64,000 bases of DNA, taken from contig NZ_CP028136.1 in assembly GCF_003024155.1 (NCBI RefSeq), positions 248,001 to 312,000 of the forward strand, read 5' to 3'. Shown in pieces: positions 18,734 through 27,879 of this stretch (its first letter is position 1; every line of letters begins with the position of its first letter). Source of the DNA: Christiangramia fulva (GTDB lineage Bacteria > Bacteroidota > Bacteroidia > Flavobacteriales > Flavobacteriaceae). The position numbers were made by a program, and so were the translations under genes. The notes beneath the pieces are model-generated. The model searched no databases. It saw only the letters and a program-made list of their open reading frames with translations, and had not been told where the DNA came from.

Positions 18734-19354
18734 ATGGAATTGAACGAAAAACAAATTCAGATTTTGGAAGTGGCTGAAAAGCTGTTTGCCGAAAACGGAT
18801 TTGACGGTACTTCAGTAAGGCAGATAGCCGGGCATGCCGACATTAATGTTGCCATGATTTCTTATTATTTCGGCTCTAAAGAAAAGTTGCTTGCCGCACT
18901 GCTGCTCTATCGCACTTCCGATTTTCGCATCCAGATAGAATCGGTGCTTTCAGAAGAAATGGGATATTTAGAAAAAGTAGACGCTATTGTTGAACTTATT
19001 ATTAGAAGAATTCACCGCAACCGCAGAGTCTACAAGATCATTCATTTTGAATATTCAAACCTCAGCCGTAAGCTTGATTTTGCCAATTATATAGAAAGAA
19101 AAAAAGAAAATTTTTCCCTCATAGAGCGATTTGTAAAAGAAGGCCAGGAAAAAGGAGTGTTTTCTAAAAACATTAATATACAGTTGATCGGCCCTACCAT
19201 TTTAGGCACCTATTTCAACTTCTATTATAATAAACGCTTTTTTCAGGCAATGCACGGCCTGGATCCGGAAACTTCTTTTGAGGAATACATTTTTAACGTG
19301 ATAACGCCACACATTCAAAACACCATTAAAGCCCTTTTAACTTATGAGATTTAA
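18734..19354 (+). CDS. TetR-family transcriptional regulator of the efflux operon
   Basis: 206 residues. The N-terminal helix-turn-helix follows the family pattern (EKLFAENGFDGTSVRQIAGHADINVAMISYYFGSKEKLL, about 15-53). The C-terminal ligand domain is all-helical. It is the first gene of an operon with tolC, emrA and emrB homologues and overlaps the tolC gene by 11 nt. With the palindrome over its promoter, autorepression relieved by a drug or metabolite is the likely mode. Confidence 0.9.
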   Translation: MELNEKQIQILEVAEKLFAENGFDGTSVRQIAGHADINVAMISYYFGSKEKLLAALLLYRTSDFRIQIESVLSEEMGYLEKVDAIVELIIRRIHRNRRVYKIIHFEYSNLSRKLDFANYIERKKENFSLIERFVKEGQEKGVFSKNINIQLIGPTILGTYFNFYYNKRFFQAMHGLDPETSFEEYIFNVITPHIQNTIKALLTYEI

Positions 19355-20657
19355 GTTCATTTTATCACTTATTCTGCTATCAACAGTTTCAATTTTCGCG
19401 CAGGAAAGAGATTTAAGCCTTCAGGAAGCAGTAGAACTGGCCCTGACCCACAGCCAGGAAATCAAAATAGCCGAATCGCAGGTAAATACCGCCGCCAGTC
19501 AGCTTAAAGTCACGAAAGATAATATTTATCCCGATTTCGATATTTCAGGACAATATGCTTATCTCACGAATGCTGATGTAAATTTGAAAATAAACACAGG
19601 TAACGGCAATTCTGATAATAGTTCAGATCAACCCGGTGAATCCCCAAAAGTAAACCAGTTAATGCTGGGCCAGGCGAACCTTAATTTGCCTCTTTTTGCC
19701 GGATTTAAACTGAAAAATTCTGTTGACCTCAGTCAGAACAGTCTAGAGGCTGCTAAGTCGAATTTCAGGAACGACCAGGAAAAGGTCACCTTGCAAACCA
19801 TTCAGAATTATTTGAATTTATACAAAGCCACCAGGGCGGTCGATCTTCTGCAGGAAAGCCTTAAAAGCGCACAACGACGTGTAAAAGATTTTACAGCCAT
19901 GGAGAATAATGGAATTTTGGCACGTAATGATCTGTTAAAATCCCAGCTTCAGGAAGACAATACCCGACTGAGCCTCAAAGAAGCTGAGAAAAATGTTGAA
20001 ATTCTGAATTTCCAACTTGTGACCTTACTCGGCCTTCCGGAAGAAACCAAAATTACAGTAGAAAATATAGGTGTAGTCAATCCTGTTTCAGTTTTGAGTC
20101 CCGATGCCAGCCGCAGTGATCTGGAAGCCCTGCAATATCAGGAGAAAGCTGCTGAAAGCGCCGTGAAAGTTGCAAAGGGAAATTATTTTCCTTCCATAGG
20201 CCTTTCAGCCGGGTACATTGCGCTGGACCTTCAGAATGCGCTAACGGTATCTAATGCGATGAATTTTGGTGTAGGCATCAAGTATAATTTTGCGAGCCTT
20301 TTCAAAAACAAACATGAAGTAGATGTTGCAAAAAGTAAAGCCGAAGAACTACAGCATCGCATCGAATCGGTTTCAGACCAGATAAAAATTCAGATCAAAA
20401 AAGCCGAAAAGGACTATCAGCTCGCGCTTGAAAAATTTGATGTCTATAAAAAGTCAGAAACCCAGGCGGTGGAAAATTACCGAATTGTAAAAGACAAGTA
20501 TGATAACGGGCTTATGGATACCAATGATCTTTTAGAGGCCGACGTGGAACAGCTTCAGACGAAGATCAACCTGGCCTATGCAAAAGCCGATATTACCCAA
20601 AAATACTATGAGCTGTTGAGAGCTCAGGGAAATTTGACCAACTCTTTCACTAAGTAA
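19344..20657 (+). CDS. TolC-family outer-membrane efflux protein
   Basis: 437 residues with a signal peptide ending SIFAQ (about residue 20) and two repeated outer-membrane-efflux domains. The long, coiled-coil-rich helices (for example NDLLKSQLQEDNTRLSLKEAEKNVEILNFQL) and the second-half LMDTNDLLEADVEQLQTKINLAYAKAD are typical TolC features. It forms the outer-membrane channel of the tripartite pump whose other parts follow. Confidence 0.92.
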   Translation: MRFKFILSLILLSTVSIFAQERDLSLQEAVELALTHSQEIKIAESQVNTAASQLKVTKDNIYPDFDISGQYAYLTNADVNLKINTGNGNSDNSSDQPGESPKVNQLMLGQANLNLPLFAGFKLKNSVDLSQNSLEAAKSNFRNDQEKVTLQTIQNYLNLYKATRAVDLLQESLKSAQRRVKDFTAMENNGILARNDLLKSQLQEDNTRLSLKEAEKNVEILNFQLVTLLGLPEETKITVENIGVVNPVSVLSPDASRSDLEALQYQEKAAESAVKVAKGNYFPSIGLSAGYIALDLQNALTVSNAMNFGVGIKYNFASLFKNKHEVDVAKSKAEELQHRIESVSDQIKIQIKKAEKDYQLALEKFDVYKKSETQAVENYRIVKDKYDNGLMDTNDLLEADVEQLQTKINLAYAKADITQKYYELLRAQGNLTNSFTK

Positions 20658-20669
20658 ACTAAGAAAAAA

Positions 20670-21752
20670 ATGGAACAGAAAAAGAAAACAAATAAGAAAT
20701 TCATCATGATCATTTCGACCCTGGTGGGTATCGGATTAATTTATGGTGGGTACAAATATTTTCATTCACTTTCACACGAAGAAACTGATGACGCACAGAT
20801 TGAAGCTAACATGAGTGCCATTATTCCTCATGTAGGTGGATATGTTGAAAAGGTTTTTGTCGAGGATAATGAAAAAGTGCAAAAAGGGGATACGCTTTTT
20901 ATTATCGACGATCGCGATTATAATGTGCAGCTACAAAAAGCCATGGCAAGCCTTGCTGCGGCAGAAAGCCAACTTAATGTAGCGAAGGCAAGTATAGGAT
21001 CCTATCAGGCCAACGCGGCGGCTTCAAACGCCCAGGTGAACACGGCCACCCAAAGTATAGAAAATGCCAAAATTGGATTATGGCGTGCTGAAAATGATTA
21101 TAAAAGATTTAAAAATCTATATAAAAACCATTCCATTACCGAGCAGCAATATGAGCAGGCTTTGGCTGCCAAACAGCAGGCCGAAAAAAATCTTGAAATT
21201 TTAAAGAATCAGGAAAAAGCTTCTGCAAGCCAAAGGAATGCCGCTGAATCGCAAACTGAAATTTCAGAAAAACAGGTCTCAGTAGCCGAAGCGAATCTGA
21301 AAAGCGCGCAGGCAGCGGTTGATGCTGCGCAATTAAATCTTGATTATACCGTGGTGACCGCTCCTATTGACGGGCAACTTTCAGAAGTTGATATACAGCC
21401 CGGACAATTTGTACAGCCCGGTCAGGCTCTTTTTTATCTGGTGAACACCGATAAAAAATGGGTGGTTGCCAATTTCAAGGAAACCCAGCTGGATAAAATG
21501 GAACTCGGACAAAAAGTCGAAATTGATGTGGATGCTTACCCAGGTATGGAACTCGAAGGAACAGTTAGCGCGTTTTCACCGGCTACCGGTGCCAGATTTT
21601 CCCTTTTACCCCCTGACAACGCAACAGGAAACTTCGTGAAAACCGTCCAGAGAGTGCCGGTAAAAATTGATTTATCGAAGTCTAATGACCCTGAAAAACT
21701 GAAGAAATTACGTTCAGGAATGAACGTAGAAGTAGACGTACACTTAAACTAA
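20670..21752 (+). CDS. HlyD/EmrA-family periplasmic adaptor
   Basis: 360 residues with one N-terminal transmembrane helix (about 10-28), a lipoyl-like half (EANMSAIIPHVGGYVEKVFVEDNEKVQKGD), a long alpha-helical hairpin (about 90-215) rich in Ala/Gln/Glu, then the second lipoyl half and beta-barrel (YTVVTAPIDGQLSEVDIQPGQFV). This is the membrane-fusion protein joining the MFS pump to TolC. It starts 12 nt after the tolC gene and ends 4 nt before emrB. Confidence 0.93.
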   Translation: MEQKKKTNKKFIMIISTLVGIGLIYGGYKYFHSLSHEETDDAQIEANMSAIIPHVGGYVEKVFVEDNEKVQKGDTLFIIDDRDYNVQLQKAMASLAAAESQLNVAKASIGSYQANAAASNAQVNTATQSIENAKIGLWRAENDYKRFKNLYKNHSITEQQYEQALAAKQQAEKNLEILKNQEKASASQRNAAESQTEISEKQVSVAEANLKSAQAAVDAAQLNLDYTVVTAPIDGQLSEVDIQPGQFVQPGQALFYLVNTDKKWVVANFKETQLDKMELGQKVEIDVDAYPGMELEGTVSAFSPATGARFSLLPPDNATGNFVKTVQRVPVKIDLSKSNDPEKLKKLRSGMNVEVDVHLN

Positions 21753-21756
21753 TAAA

Positions 21757-23325
21757 ATGCAGCAGGAAGAAAACAGCCTGGTAGAATATGGTTTTAGAAG
21801 GGTAATTATTACAGTTACCGCAATCATGTGTGCTCTTCTTGAGATCATAGACACCACCATTGTAAATGTTGCGCTTAATGATATGCGGGGAAGCCTTGGT
21901 GCTACTCTTACTGATATCGCCTGGGTGATCACCGCTTATGCGATCGCCAATGTGATCATTATCCCCATGACAAGCTGGCTTTCCAAGCAATTTGGCCGGC
22001 GAAATTATTTTGCTGCGTCGATTATCCTTTTTACTGTTGCTTCTTTCCTTTGCGGAAATGCGACAAACATTTGGGAGCTTGTTCTTTTCAGATTTATCCA
22101 GGGTATGGGAGGAGGTGCCTTACTGGTAACGGCTCAAACGATCATTACTGAAAGTTATCCGGTGGCAAAAAGAGGTATGGCCCAGGCTATCTACGGAATG
22201 GGAGTTATTGTAGGGCCTACTCTTGGTCCTCCTTTGGGAGGCTATATTGTAGACCATTTTTCCTGGCCTTATATTTTCTATATCAATATTCCTATCGGAA
22301 TCATTGCCACTGCTTTAACGATTGCTTTTGTGCGTAGTCCGAAGTATGGAGAAAAACTGAAAGCCTATCAGGTGGACTGGTGGGGAATTATCTTACTGGC
22401 CTCCTTCATTGGTTCTTTACAATTTGTTCTGGAACACGGGCAGCAGGATGATTGGTTCCAGGATTCGCTTATTCTTACACTAAGCCTGGTTTCCCTTTTC
22501 GGATTTATTCTTTTCATTTGGAGGGAGCTGGTTTATGAACATCCTATTGTGAACCTGAGGGTGCTTCGGGATGGAAACCTGCGTATTGGAACCATTCTCA
22601 CTTTTATCTTAGGATTTGGTCTTTTTGGATCTACTTTTATAATTCCCATTTATACACAGTCTATTCTGGGATGGACGGCGACAGACGCCGGTTTACTATT
22701 GATACCAAGTTCGATTACCACGGGATTGATGATGCCGATCATCGGAAAATTACTGGAAAGAGGAATTTCCCATAAATATCTTGCAGCAGCAGGTTTCGCC
22801 ATCTTCTTTCTTTACAGTTTATGGATGTATACCCTTATGACTCCCGACACAGGTTCTGAACTGATGTTTTGGCCGCTGGTAGTGCGGGGTGTGGGACTTG
22901 GACTGTTGTTTGTGCCCATTACCACCTTATCCCTTTCCACTTTACACGGAAAGGATATTGGCGACGGCGCTGCCTTTACCGGTATGATGCGACAGTTAGG
23001 AGGTTCCTTTGGAATTGCGATTATCACTACCATGATATCGCGGCTGAATCAACAGCATCGGGTGGACCTAATTCCAAATATTAGCGGGATCAGTTTTAAG
23101 GTACAGCAGCGAATCGAAGGTTTAAAGCAAATGTTCATGAGCAAAGGTTTCAGTGCAAATGAAGCCCTGGATAGGGCACACGAAGTTTTGAATATGAGTA
23201 TTTTAAAACAAAGTACCGTTCTATCTTATATGGATATTTTCTTATACCTGGGACTTTTGTTCTTGTGCTGTGTACCTTTTGTTTTAATGATCAATAAGAA
23301 AAAACAGAACAGGGCTTTAAACTAA
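21757..23325 (+). CDS. EmrB/QacA-family drug:H+ antiporter (DHA2 MFS)
   Basis: 522 residues, about 14 transmembrane helices. It has the DHA2 motif-A and motif-C regions (TSWLSKQFGRRNYF and GVIVGPTLGPPLGGY) and an early Asp in LEIIDTTIVNVAL. Together with the upstream adaptor and TolC it makes an EmrAB-TolC-type tripartite exporter. Substrates are probably hydrophobic drugs, detergents or fatty acids, but cannot be fixed from sequence. Confidence 0.93.
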   Translation: MQQEENSLVEYGFRRVIITVTAIMCALLEIIDTTIVNVALNDMRGSLGATLTDIAWVITAYAIANVIIIPMTSWLSKQFGRRNYFAASIILFTVASFLCGNATNIWELVLFRFIQGMGGGALLVTAQTIITESYPVAKRGMAQAIYGMGVIVGPTLGPPLGGYIVDHFSWPYIFYINIPIGIIATALTIAFVRSPKYGEKLKAYQVDWWGIILLASFIGSLQFVLEHGQQDDWFQDSLILTLSLVSLFGFILFIWRELVYEHPIVNLRVLRDGNLRIGTILTFILGFGLFGSTFIIPIYTQSILGWTATDAGLLLIPSSITTGLMMPIIGKLLERGISHKYLAAAGFAIFFLYSLWMYTLMTPDTGSELMFWPLVVRGVGLGLLFVPITTLSLSTLHGKDIGDGAAFTGMMRQLGGSFGIAIITTMISRLNQQHRVDLIPNISGISFKVQQRIEGLKQMFMSKGFSANEALDRAHEVLNMSILKQSTVLSYMDIFLYLGLLFLCCVPFVLMINKKKQNRALN

Positions 23326-23345
23326 AAAGCATTTCAATTGATAAA

Positions 23346-23378
23346 AAAGAGGCTGTCCTTTCGAACAGCCTCTTTTGA
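23346..23378. terminator. Bidirectional terminator between emrB and the outer-membrane barrel gene
   Basis: A stem of about 12 bp (AGAGGCTGT... pairing with ACAGCCTCT...) with A-run on the left and T-run on the right. It serves both the efflux operon and the convergent minus-strand gene. Confidence 0.8.
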
Positions 23379-23398
23379 TTTTTATGTAAAAGGAAGTT

Positions 23399-24085
23399 TT
23401 AGAAATAACAGCCTCCGCCACGCCTTCTGCCTCCATTCGCTTCACTATCAAATATTTTCAAGCTAAGACTTAGGAGAATCTGATTAAGGCGCGTATCATC
23501 AAAACGCGCACGGTTTATTCCATAATCGCTGTTGACGATATCTATATCCATAGATTCTGCGGTTGCCAAAGACCTGTCATATCGCAGGTCAATTTCCAAT
23601 CTACCCAATCTGGCTTTAATTCCCGCCTGGGCGGCGAGTGGAGTATTTTGAGCGACTATTACCTGGTCTGGGGGTTCGGTGCCTTCCAAAGAAGAATCCA
23701 GAGTATTTTGATAGGCAGGGCCGGCATAAATATCTATGGGTCCCCAAATATTATATCCAAATAATAATGGAACACTAATTTTACTCACCGAATAAACAGA
23801 GGTTGCCTTAGGAAAAGGAAATTCAGTTTCCATGGAACTATAGATAAATTCGGGACGAAGAAGGAATTTCTTATATCTTAATTCGAAGAAAGCTCCGCCG
23901 TGAAAGCCAATTTTTGGATCGGCTTCAACAGTCCCGTCGAAATAAAGTCCATTAGAACTTATCCCCGTTATCTGTCCACCCATGACATAATTCGCTCCTG
24001 CTTTTATTCCGAAACTGAACTCCTGGGCATGAGTTATTGATACAAGGAATAATCCAACGATAAGTAGATAGTAAGATTTGTTCAT
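23399..24085 (-). CDS. Outer-membrane beta-barrel protein (PorT-like family)
   Basis: About 228 residues from the ATG at 24085, which gives a clean signal peptide (MNKSYYLLIVGLFLVSITHAQ). The longer frame from 24127 puts 14 residues before it. Alternating hydrophobic strands (FSFGIKAGANYVMGG, LLRPEFIYSSME, LEIDLRYDRSL) and the final LSLSLKIF strand suit an eight-stranded barrel of the OMP_b-brl_2 type. The unusual C-terminal tail GRRRGGGCYF lies after the last strand. Function unknown; structural or porin-like roles are possible. Confidence 0.75.
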   Translation of the reverse strand: MNKSYYLLIVGLFLVSITHAQEFSFGIKAGANYVMGGQITGISSNGLYFDGTVEADPKIGFHGGAFFELRYKKFLLRPEFIYSSMETEFPFPKATSVYSVSKISVPLLFGYNIWGPIDIYAGPAYQNTLDSSLEGTEPPDQVIVAQNTPLAAQAGIKARLGRLEIDLRYDRSLATAESMDIDIVNSDYGINRARFDDTRLNQILLSLSLKIFDSEANGGRRRGGGCYF

Positions 24086-24198
24086 AATTATAGAAACTAG
24101 CTCTTTTATTCGGGTTAAATATATCAATTAAATAAAATAATAAAAGAGACGCGCTTATGTTTTTAACGCAAAAATTGCCTTTTGAGTATATGACAATA

Positions 24199-24227
24199 AA
24201 AAAGCACCAAAAATTATGGTGCTTTTT
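24199..24227 (-). terminator. Intrinsic terminator of the subtilase gene
   Basis: AAAAAGCACC pairs with GGTGCTTTTT around a short AT loop. It lies 19 nt beyond the stop of the minus-strand protease gene, with T-rich sequence in that direction. Confidence 0.7.
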
Positions 24228-24245
24228 ACGATTGTTTTCCTGATT

Positions 24246-25505
24246 TTATTGGTGATAAATTATAGGATCTGCATATCCTACACCTCCATTTTTAGTTCCA
24301 TCTGGGTCCCCGCTTACTGTTCCATCTGAAGACGGATTTCCCCACAATAGCACTCCGGCAGCATGTGGTGCAGCCATGGAAGTACCACTAATGGTATTAT
24401 ACCCCCCATCTTTCCAGCAGGACAGAATATTTACTCCGGGAGCACAGTAATCAATTGGCGGATTTCCATAATTTGAAAAGTAAGCGTATACATCCTTATT
24501 ATCCATTGCAGAAATGGTATAAATATTAGTTCCGTTAGCTCTGGCAGGAGAATGATTATTTGCATCATCGGTTTCATTACCTGCTGCAAGGGCAAATTTT
24601 ACCCCAGTTGCAGCTGCATCTTTTACCGCCTGGTCAAGCGCATCTGACACAGGTCCTCCTAGCGACATGTTAGCTACGTCTCCAGAATTCCCGTTTCCAG
24701 CAACCCAGTCAACACCGGCAATCACACCTGAGTAAGATCCGCTACCTCGACTATCCAGAACTTTTACAGGAATTACAGTAGCTCCGGCAGCAACTCCCAC
24801 AACACCTACTCCATTGTCGATCGCTGCTATGGTACCGGAAACATGTGTTCCGTGACCATTACCATCATCTAAAGATTTAGAATCTCTTCCAGAGGTAAAG
24901 GCATTGAAACCTCTGCTCGCATCTACATTCAGGTCTTCGTGATCTAAATCGATACCAGTATCTATAATCCATGCCACATGGCTTCCCGTGTAGGTAGCTC
25001 CACCATTTACACGGGTTATTCCATATGGTTTCTGTTGCCCGGAACTTCCCCCTGTTCCACCACCTCCTCCGCTACACGGATTCATAGGGGTTCCACAAGG
25101 AGGAGCTAAAACAACAAGCCTGTCCTTTTCAACATATGAAACTTCTTTTCGTTTGCTAAGCATATCAGCTTGTTTAGCATCCATTTTTAAAAGCGCACCA
25201 TTGATGGTTTTACTGTATACAGAAAGTATTTCAGCATTAATTCCGGCATCCTGTATCATTAGTGCCGTCTTAGATTTCACAAGTTCTTGTGATTTACTAT
25301 AATTTGCCATTGCCTTGGCTTCATTTCCTGTTACATTGGTATTAAAAACAACAATATATTGTCCAGGAATAATATCCGGATCGGAAATAGCTTCTGCCGG
25401 AGTAGATTTATTGACTACCGTTTCGGTCGGTTCCTGACTACAAGAAACTATGAGAGTGGATGTAAACACAGCAACCACTAGCATTTTCAGCGAGTTCAAT
25501 TTCAT
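24246..25505 (-). CDS. Subtilisin-like (S8) serine protease, lipoprotein
   Basis: 419 residues. A lipobox (LIVSC, Cys22) is followed by an I9-type inhibitory propeptide (about 45-132, starting IPGQYIVVF). A Cys/Pro/Gly linker comes next (about 135-158, including five consecutive Gly), then the catalytic domain. Catalytic residues are Asp182 (DTGID), His218 (GHGTHVSG) and Ser376 (GTSMAAPH), with the oxyanion Asn310 (AAGN). It has no C-terminal Por-secretion domain, consistent with lipid anchoring. The Gly linker is a likely maturation site. Likely an exported, self-activated endopeptidase. Monocistronic. Confidence 0.93.
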   Translation of the reverse strand: MKLNSLKMLVVAVFTSTLIVSCSQEPTETVVNKSTPAEAISDPDIIPGQYIVVFNTNVTGNEAKAMANYSKSQELVKSKTALMIQDAGINAEILSVYSKTINGALLKMDAKQADMLSKRKEVSYVEKDRLVVLAPPCGTPMNPCSGGGGGTGGSSGQQKPYGITRVNGGATYTGSHVAWIIDTGIDLDHEDLNVDASRGFNAFTSGRDSKSLDDGNGHGTHVSGTIAAIDNGVGVVGVAAGATVIPVKVLDSRGSGSYSGVIAGVDWVAGNGNSGDVANMSLGGPVSDALDQAVKDAAATGVKFALAAGNETDDANNHSPARANGTNIYTISAMDNKDVYAYFSNYGNPPIDYCAPGVNILSCWKDGGYNTISGTSMAAPHAAGVLLWGNPSSDGTVSGDPDGTKNGGVGYADPIIYHQ

Positions 25506-25612
25506 TTTAGAAAAGTTTTAGTTAAAAAAAGTTAATAGATCGTTTAAATGTAAGTTTTATTAGATAAAATGCAAATTTTTTAACTTTATCTTTCAAATTT
25601 TCAAAAAAAAAA

Positions 25613-25632
25613 CCGCCTCTTTTGAGAGGCGG
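25613..25632 (-). terminator. Intrinsic terminator of the rhodanese gene
   Basis: CCGCCTC (25613-25619) pairs with GAGGCGG (25626-25632). On the minus strand it is followed by a run of about ten Ts, 27 nt past the rhodanese stop. Confidence 0.85.
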
Positions 25633-25659
25633 CTCTTTGGAAAATATTAATTTCTAACT

Positions 25660-25974
25660 TTAGTCTTCAATTGTTTCTCCTTCCCATTCAGAGAAACCAC
25701 CTAATAAATTATAGGTTTCTTCAAAACCCATTTGGTCTAACAGGGAACAGGCCTGAGCACTTCTTTTTCCCGAGCGGCAATAAATATAATAATGTTTTGA
25801 TTTGTCCAGTTTTTCCACTTCATTGATAAAACCCTGGCCCTTATAAATATCGATATTCTTTGCTTCAGGAATGTAACCTTCGTCAACTTCTTCCTGAGTA
25901 CGAACGTCAAGAATTACGGCTTTTTCATCTTCTTGCAGCTTTTTTTGCCATTCTTCCTGGCTTAGATCTTTCAT
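25660..25974 (-). CDS. Rhodanese-like domain protein
   Basis: About 104 residues from ATG at 25974 (MKDLSQEEW...). The longer frame to 26070 runs into the MarR promoter region and lacks rhodanese similarity, so the short start is chosen. Contains VILDVRTQEEVDEGYIPEAKNIDI and the active-site loop CRSGKRS, with a single cysteine unlike the tandem pair near 13.6 kb. Divergent from the MarR operon, sharing its intergenic region. Confidence 0.85.
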   Translation of the reverse strand: MKDLSQEEWQKKLQEDEKAVILDVRTQEEVDEGYIPEAKNIDIYKGQGFINEVEKLDKSKHYYIYCRSGKRSAQACSLLDQMGFEETYNLLGGFSEWEGETIED

Positions 25975-26075
25975 AGTATTAAGTAATTTATGGTTGTTTG
26001 CTCCGTAAAGATAACCGATTTTTTTCTCCTCCCTCCTCTCTATAAAATTTAACAGAATTTTTAAACACATGACTC

Positions 26076-26102
26076 TTGTATATATTATATTTGTATATAC
26101 AA
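26076..26102. promoter_or_regulatory. Perfect palindrome with embedded -7 box, probable MarR operator
   Basis: Arms TTGTATATA (26076-26084) and TATATACAA (26094-26102) are exact complements around a 9-nt spacer. The right part, 26091-26102, is itself a perfect 12-bp palindrome. The -7 promoter element TATATTTG occupies 26086-26093, inside the spacer. A bound MarR dimer would therefore sit on the promoter of its own operon and also next to the divergent rhodanese gene. Confidence 0.75.
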
Positions 26103-26115
26103 TTGTTGTACTGAC

Positions 26116-26568
26116 ATGAATATTGAAGAATATATTAAAACAAGCGATAAACTGCCCGAATCCAGAAAATTGGTGTTAAACCTTATTGTAACGGCTAACT
26201 ATATAAGCGAAAAAATCGCTGAAGCCCTCAAGCCTTATGGTGTAAGTAATCAGCAGTTTAATGTTTTAAGGATTCTCAGGGGTCAGAAGGGAAAACCGGC
26301 GAACCTCTGCACCATTCAGGAAAGAATGGTAAGCAAGATGAGCAATACGACAAGATTAGTAGACAAACTGGTAGATAAAGGGCTAAGCGAAAGAATTGTA
26401 TGCCCTTCAAACAGACGAAAAGTGGAGATCAGGATTACCGAAAAGGGTCTTGACCTGCTGTCTCAAATAGATGCTGTGATCGACGAGGTCGAAAATGACT
26501 TCGCGAACAAAATAAATGAAAAAGAAAAAGAATCACTAAACCTAAAACTCAATGAACTTAGAAGTTAA
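26116..26568 (+). CDS. MarR-family transcriptional regulator
   Basis: 150 residues with the winged-helix MarR core: QFNVLRILRGQKGKPANLCTIQERMVSKMSNTTRLVDKLVDKGLSERIVCPSNRRKVEIRITEKG, about 48-113. No conserved redox Cys is prominent apart from those in NLCTIQ and IVCPSN, which could be sensing residues. It overlaps the nitroreductase gene by 17 nt, so the two are co-expressed. Autoregulation is supported by the palindrome over its promoter. Confidence 0.92.
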   Translation: MNIEEYIKTSDKLPESRKLVLNLIVTANYISEKIAEALKPYGVSNQQFNVLRILRGQKGKPANLCTIQERMVSKMSNTTRLVDKLVDKGLSERIVCPSNRRKVEIRITEKGLDLLSQIDAVIDEVENDFANKINEKEKESLNLKLNELRS

Positions 26569-27205
26569 AAACAAGAGTGCCTATATTGAAAATCTTTACT
26601 GGCGCTATGCCACCAAGAAATTTAATACTGCAAAGGAAGTACAGGAAAAAGACTTTGAAAAAATCCTGGAAAGCTTGCAATTATCTGCTTCTTCTTATGG
26701 TCTTCAACCCTATGAAATATTCGTTATTAAAGATCAGGAAACAAGGGAGAAACTAAGAACTGCCGCATGGAACCAGTCCCAGATTACCGATTCTTCCTAT
26801 TTGATCGTTTTTGCCAATTACAGCAAAATTGAAGAATCGCATATCGATAATTACCTCGATAATATTGCAAAAACCCGGAAAAAATCAAGAGAAGATCTTG
26901 CAGGCATGGAAAAGATGTTGAAAAACACCATTCTGGCAATGAGTGCAGAAGAGCAACAGATCTGGGCATCGAAACAAACCTATATAGCTTTGGGAAATTT
27001 ATTATCTGCAACAGCTAACTTCAGAATCGATGCCTGCCCTATGGAAGGTTTCGATAATAAACTATTCGATGAAATCCTTGGATTGGATAAAATGAATCTG
27101 ACTTCTTCGGTGATCGCCACCATTGGCTACCGAAGTGAAGACGATTTACTTCAATATCAGGAGAAAGTAAGAAAAAACAGGGCAGACCTGTTTCATTTTA
27201 TATAA
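26552..27205 (+). CDS. Nitroreductase-family NAD(P)H-dependent oxidoreductase
   Basis: 217 residues of the FMN-dependent nitroreductase family (NfsB-like). Seen are RYATKKFN near the start (phosphate-binding Arg/Lys), SASSYGLQPYEIFVI, and a C-terminal IGYRSEDD motif. Reduces quinones, nitroaromatics or related electrophiles with NAD(P)H. Placement behind a MarR regulator fits inducible detoxification. Confidence 0.9.
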   Translation: MNLEVKNKSAYIENLYWRYATKKFNTAKEVQEKDFEKILESLQLSASSYGLQPYEIFVIKDQETREKLRTAAWNQSQITDSSYLIVFANYSKIEESHIDNYLDNIAKTRKKSREDLAGMEKMLKNTILAMSAEEQQIWASKQTYIALGNLLSATANFRIDACPMEGFDNKLFDEILGLDKMNLTSSVIATIGYRSEDDLLQYQEKVRKNRADLFHFI

Positions 27206-27221
27206 TTCAAAAAAAGCGACT

Positions 27222-27794
27222 ATGAAAAGCAAATTTTTAAAAGGCGGAATTGCCTCAGTAATTCTATTAACAACTGTAGCATTTACTTCAACAAAAAGAG
27301 AAGTTAGAGTTGAAGAAAGCACCATAGAATGGACCGGTGAAAAAGTAACCGGCTCCCATAACGGAACCATCAAACTTCAAAAAGGACATTTTATTTTTGA
27401 AGATGATGAAATAGTTGGCGGAGAATTCATTATGGACATGAGTTCAATTAAAGTTACCGACCTTGAAGGTGAATACAGGCAAAAACTGGAAGGGCATTTA
27501 AAATCTGAAGATTTCTTCGGGGTTGAGAAATATCCTACTGCCAAACTGGTGATCACCAACGCTGCCAAAAAAGCTAATAATGTATACGGTATTGTTGGAG
27601 ATCTAACCATTAAGGAAGAAACACATCCCGTAACCTTTGATCTTAAGCTGAACGATGATAACACTGCGACTACTAAATTAACTATAGACCGTTCTAAATA
27701 CAATGTAAGATACGGTTCTGGAAGCTTTTTCGATAACCTTGGGGACAAAACCATCTACGATAATTTTGATCTTGATGTTAACCTGAAATTGTAA
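27222..27794 (+). CDS. YceI-family exported protein
   Basis: 190 residues with a signal peptide (ASVILLTTVAFTST) and a YceI lipocalin-like beta-barrel (STIEWTGEKVTGSHNGTIKLQKG... to the C-terminal YDNFDLDVNLKL). The family binds long isoprenoid chains such as ubiquinone-like molecules in the periplasm. The 16-nt gap to the nitroreductase makes a three-gene operon and hints at quinone-related physiology. Confidence 0.88.
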   Translation: MKSKFLKGGIASVILLTTVAFTSTKREVRVEESTIEWTGEKVTGSHNGTIKLQKGHFIFEDDEIVGGEFIMDMSSIKVTDLEGEYRQKLEGHLKSEDFFGVEKYPTAKLVITNAAKKANNVYGIVGDLTIKEETHPVTFDLKLNDDNTATTKLTIDRSKYNVRYGSGSFFDNLGDKTIYDNFDLDVNLKL

Positions 27795-27800
27795 TGCTTA

Positions 27801-27828
27801 AAATCCCGGAGCCCTGCCTTCGGGATTT
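27801..27828 (+). terminator. Intrinsic terminator of the MarR-nitroreductase-YceI operon
   Basis: AAATCCCG (27801-27808) pairs with CGGGATTT (27821-27828), followed by a T-run. It lies 7 nt after the YceI stop and 17 nt before the trp promoter. Confidence 0.85.
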
Positions 27829-27844
27829 TTTTATTTGAAAAATG

Positions 27845-27875
27845 TTTGATTAGATTGAAAACGTTTCTATATTTG
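27845..27875 (+). promoter_or_regulatory. trp operon promoter
   Basis: A full flavobacterial promoter: TTTG at 27845-27848, a 19-nt spacer, and TATATTTG at 27868-27875. The predicted start of transcription is about 27879-27882, which coincides with the ATG of the leader peptide. Confidence 0.75.
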
Positions 27876-27879
27876 AAGC

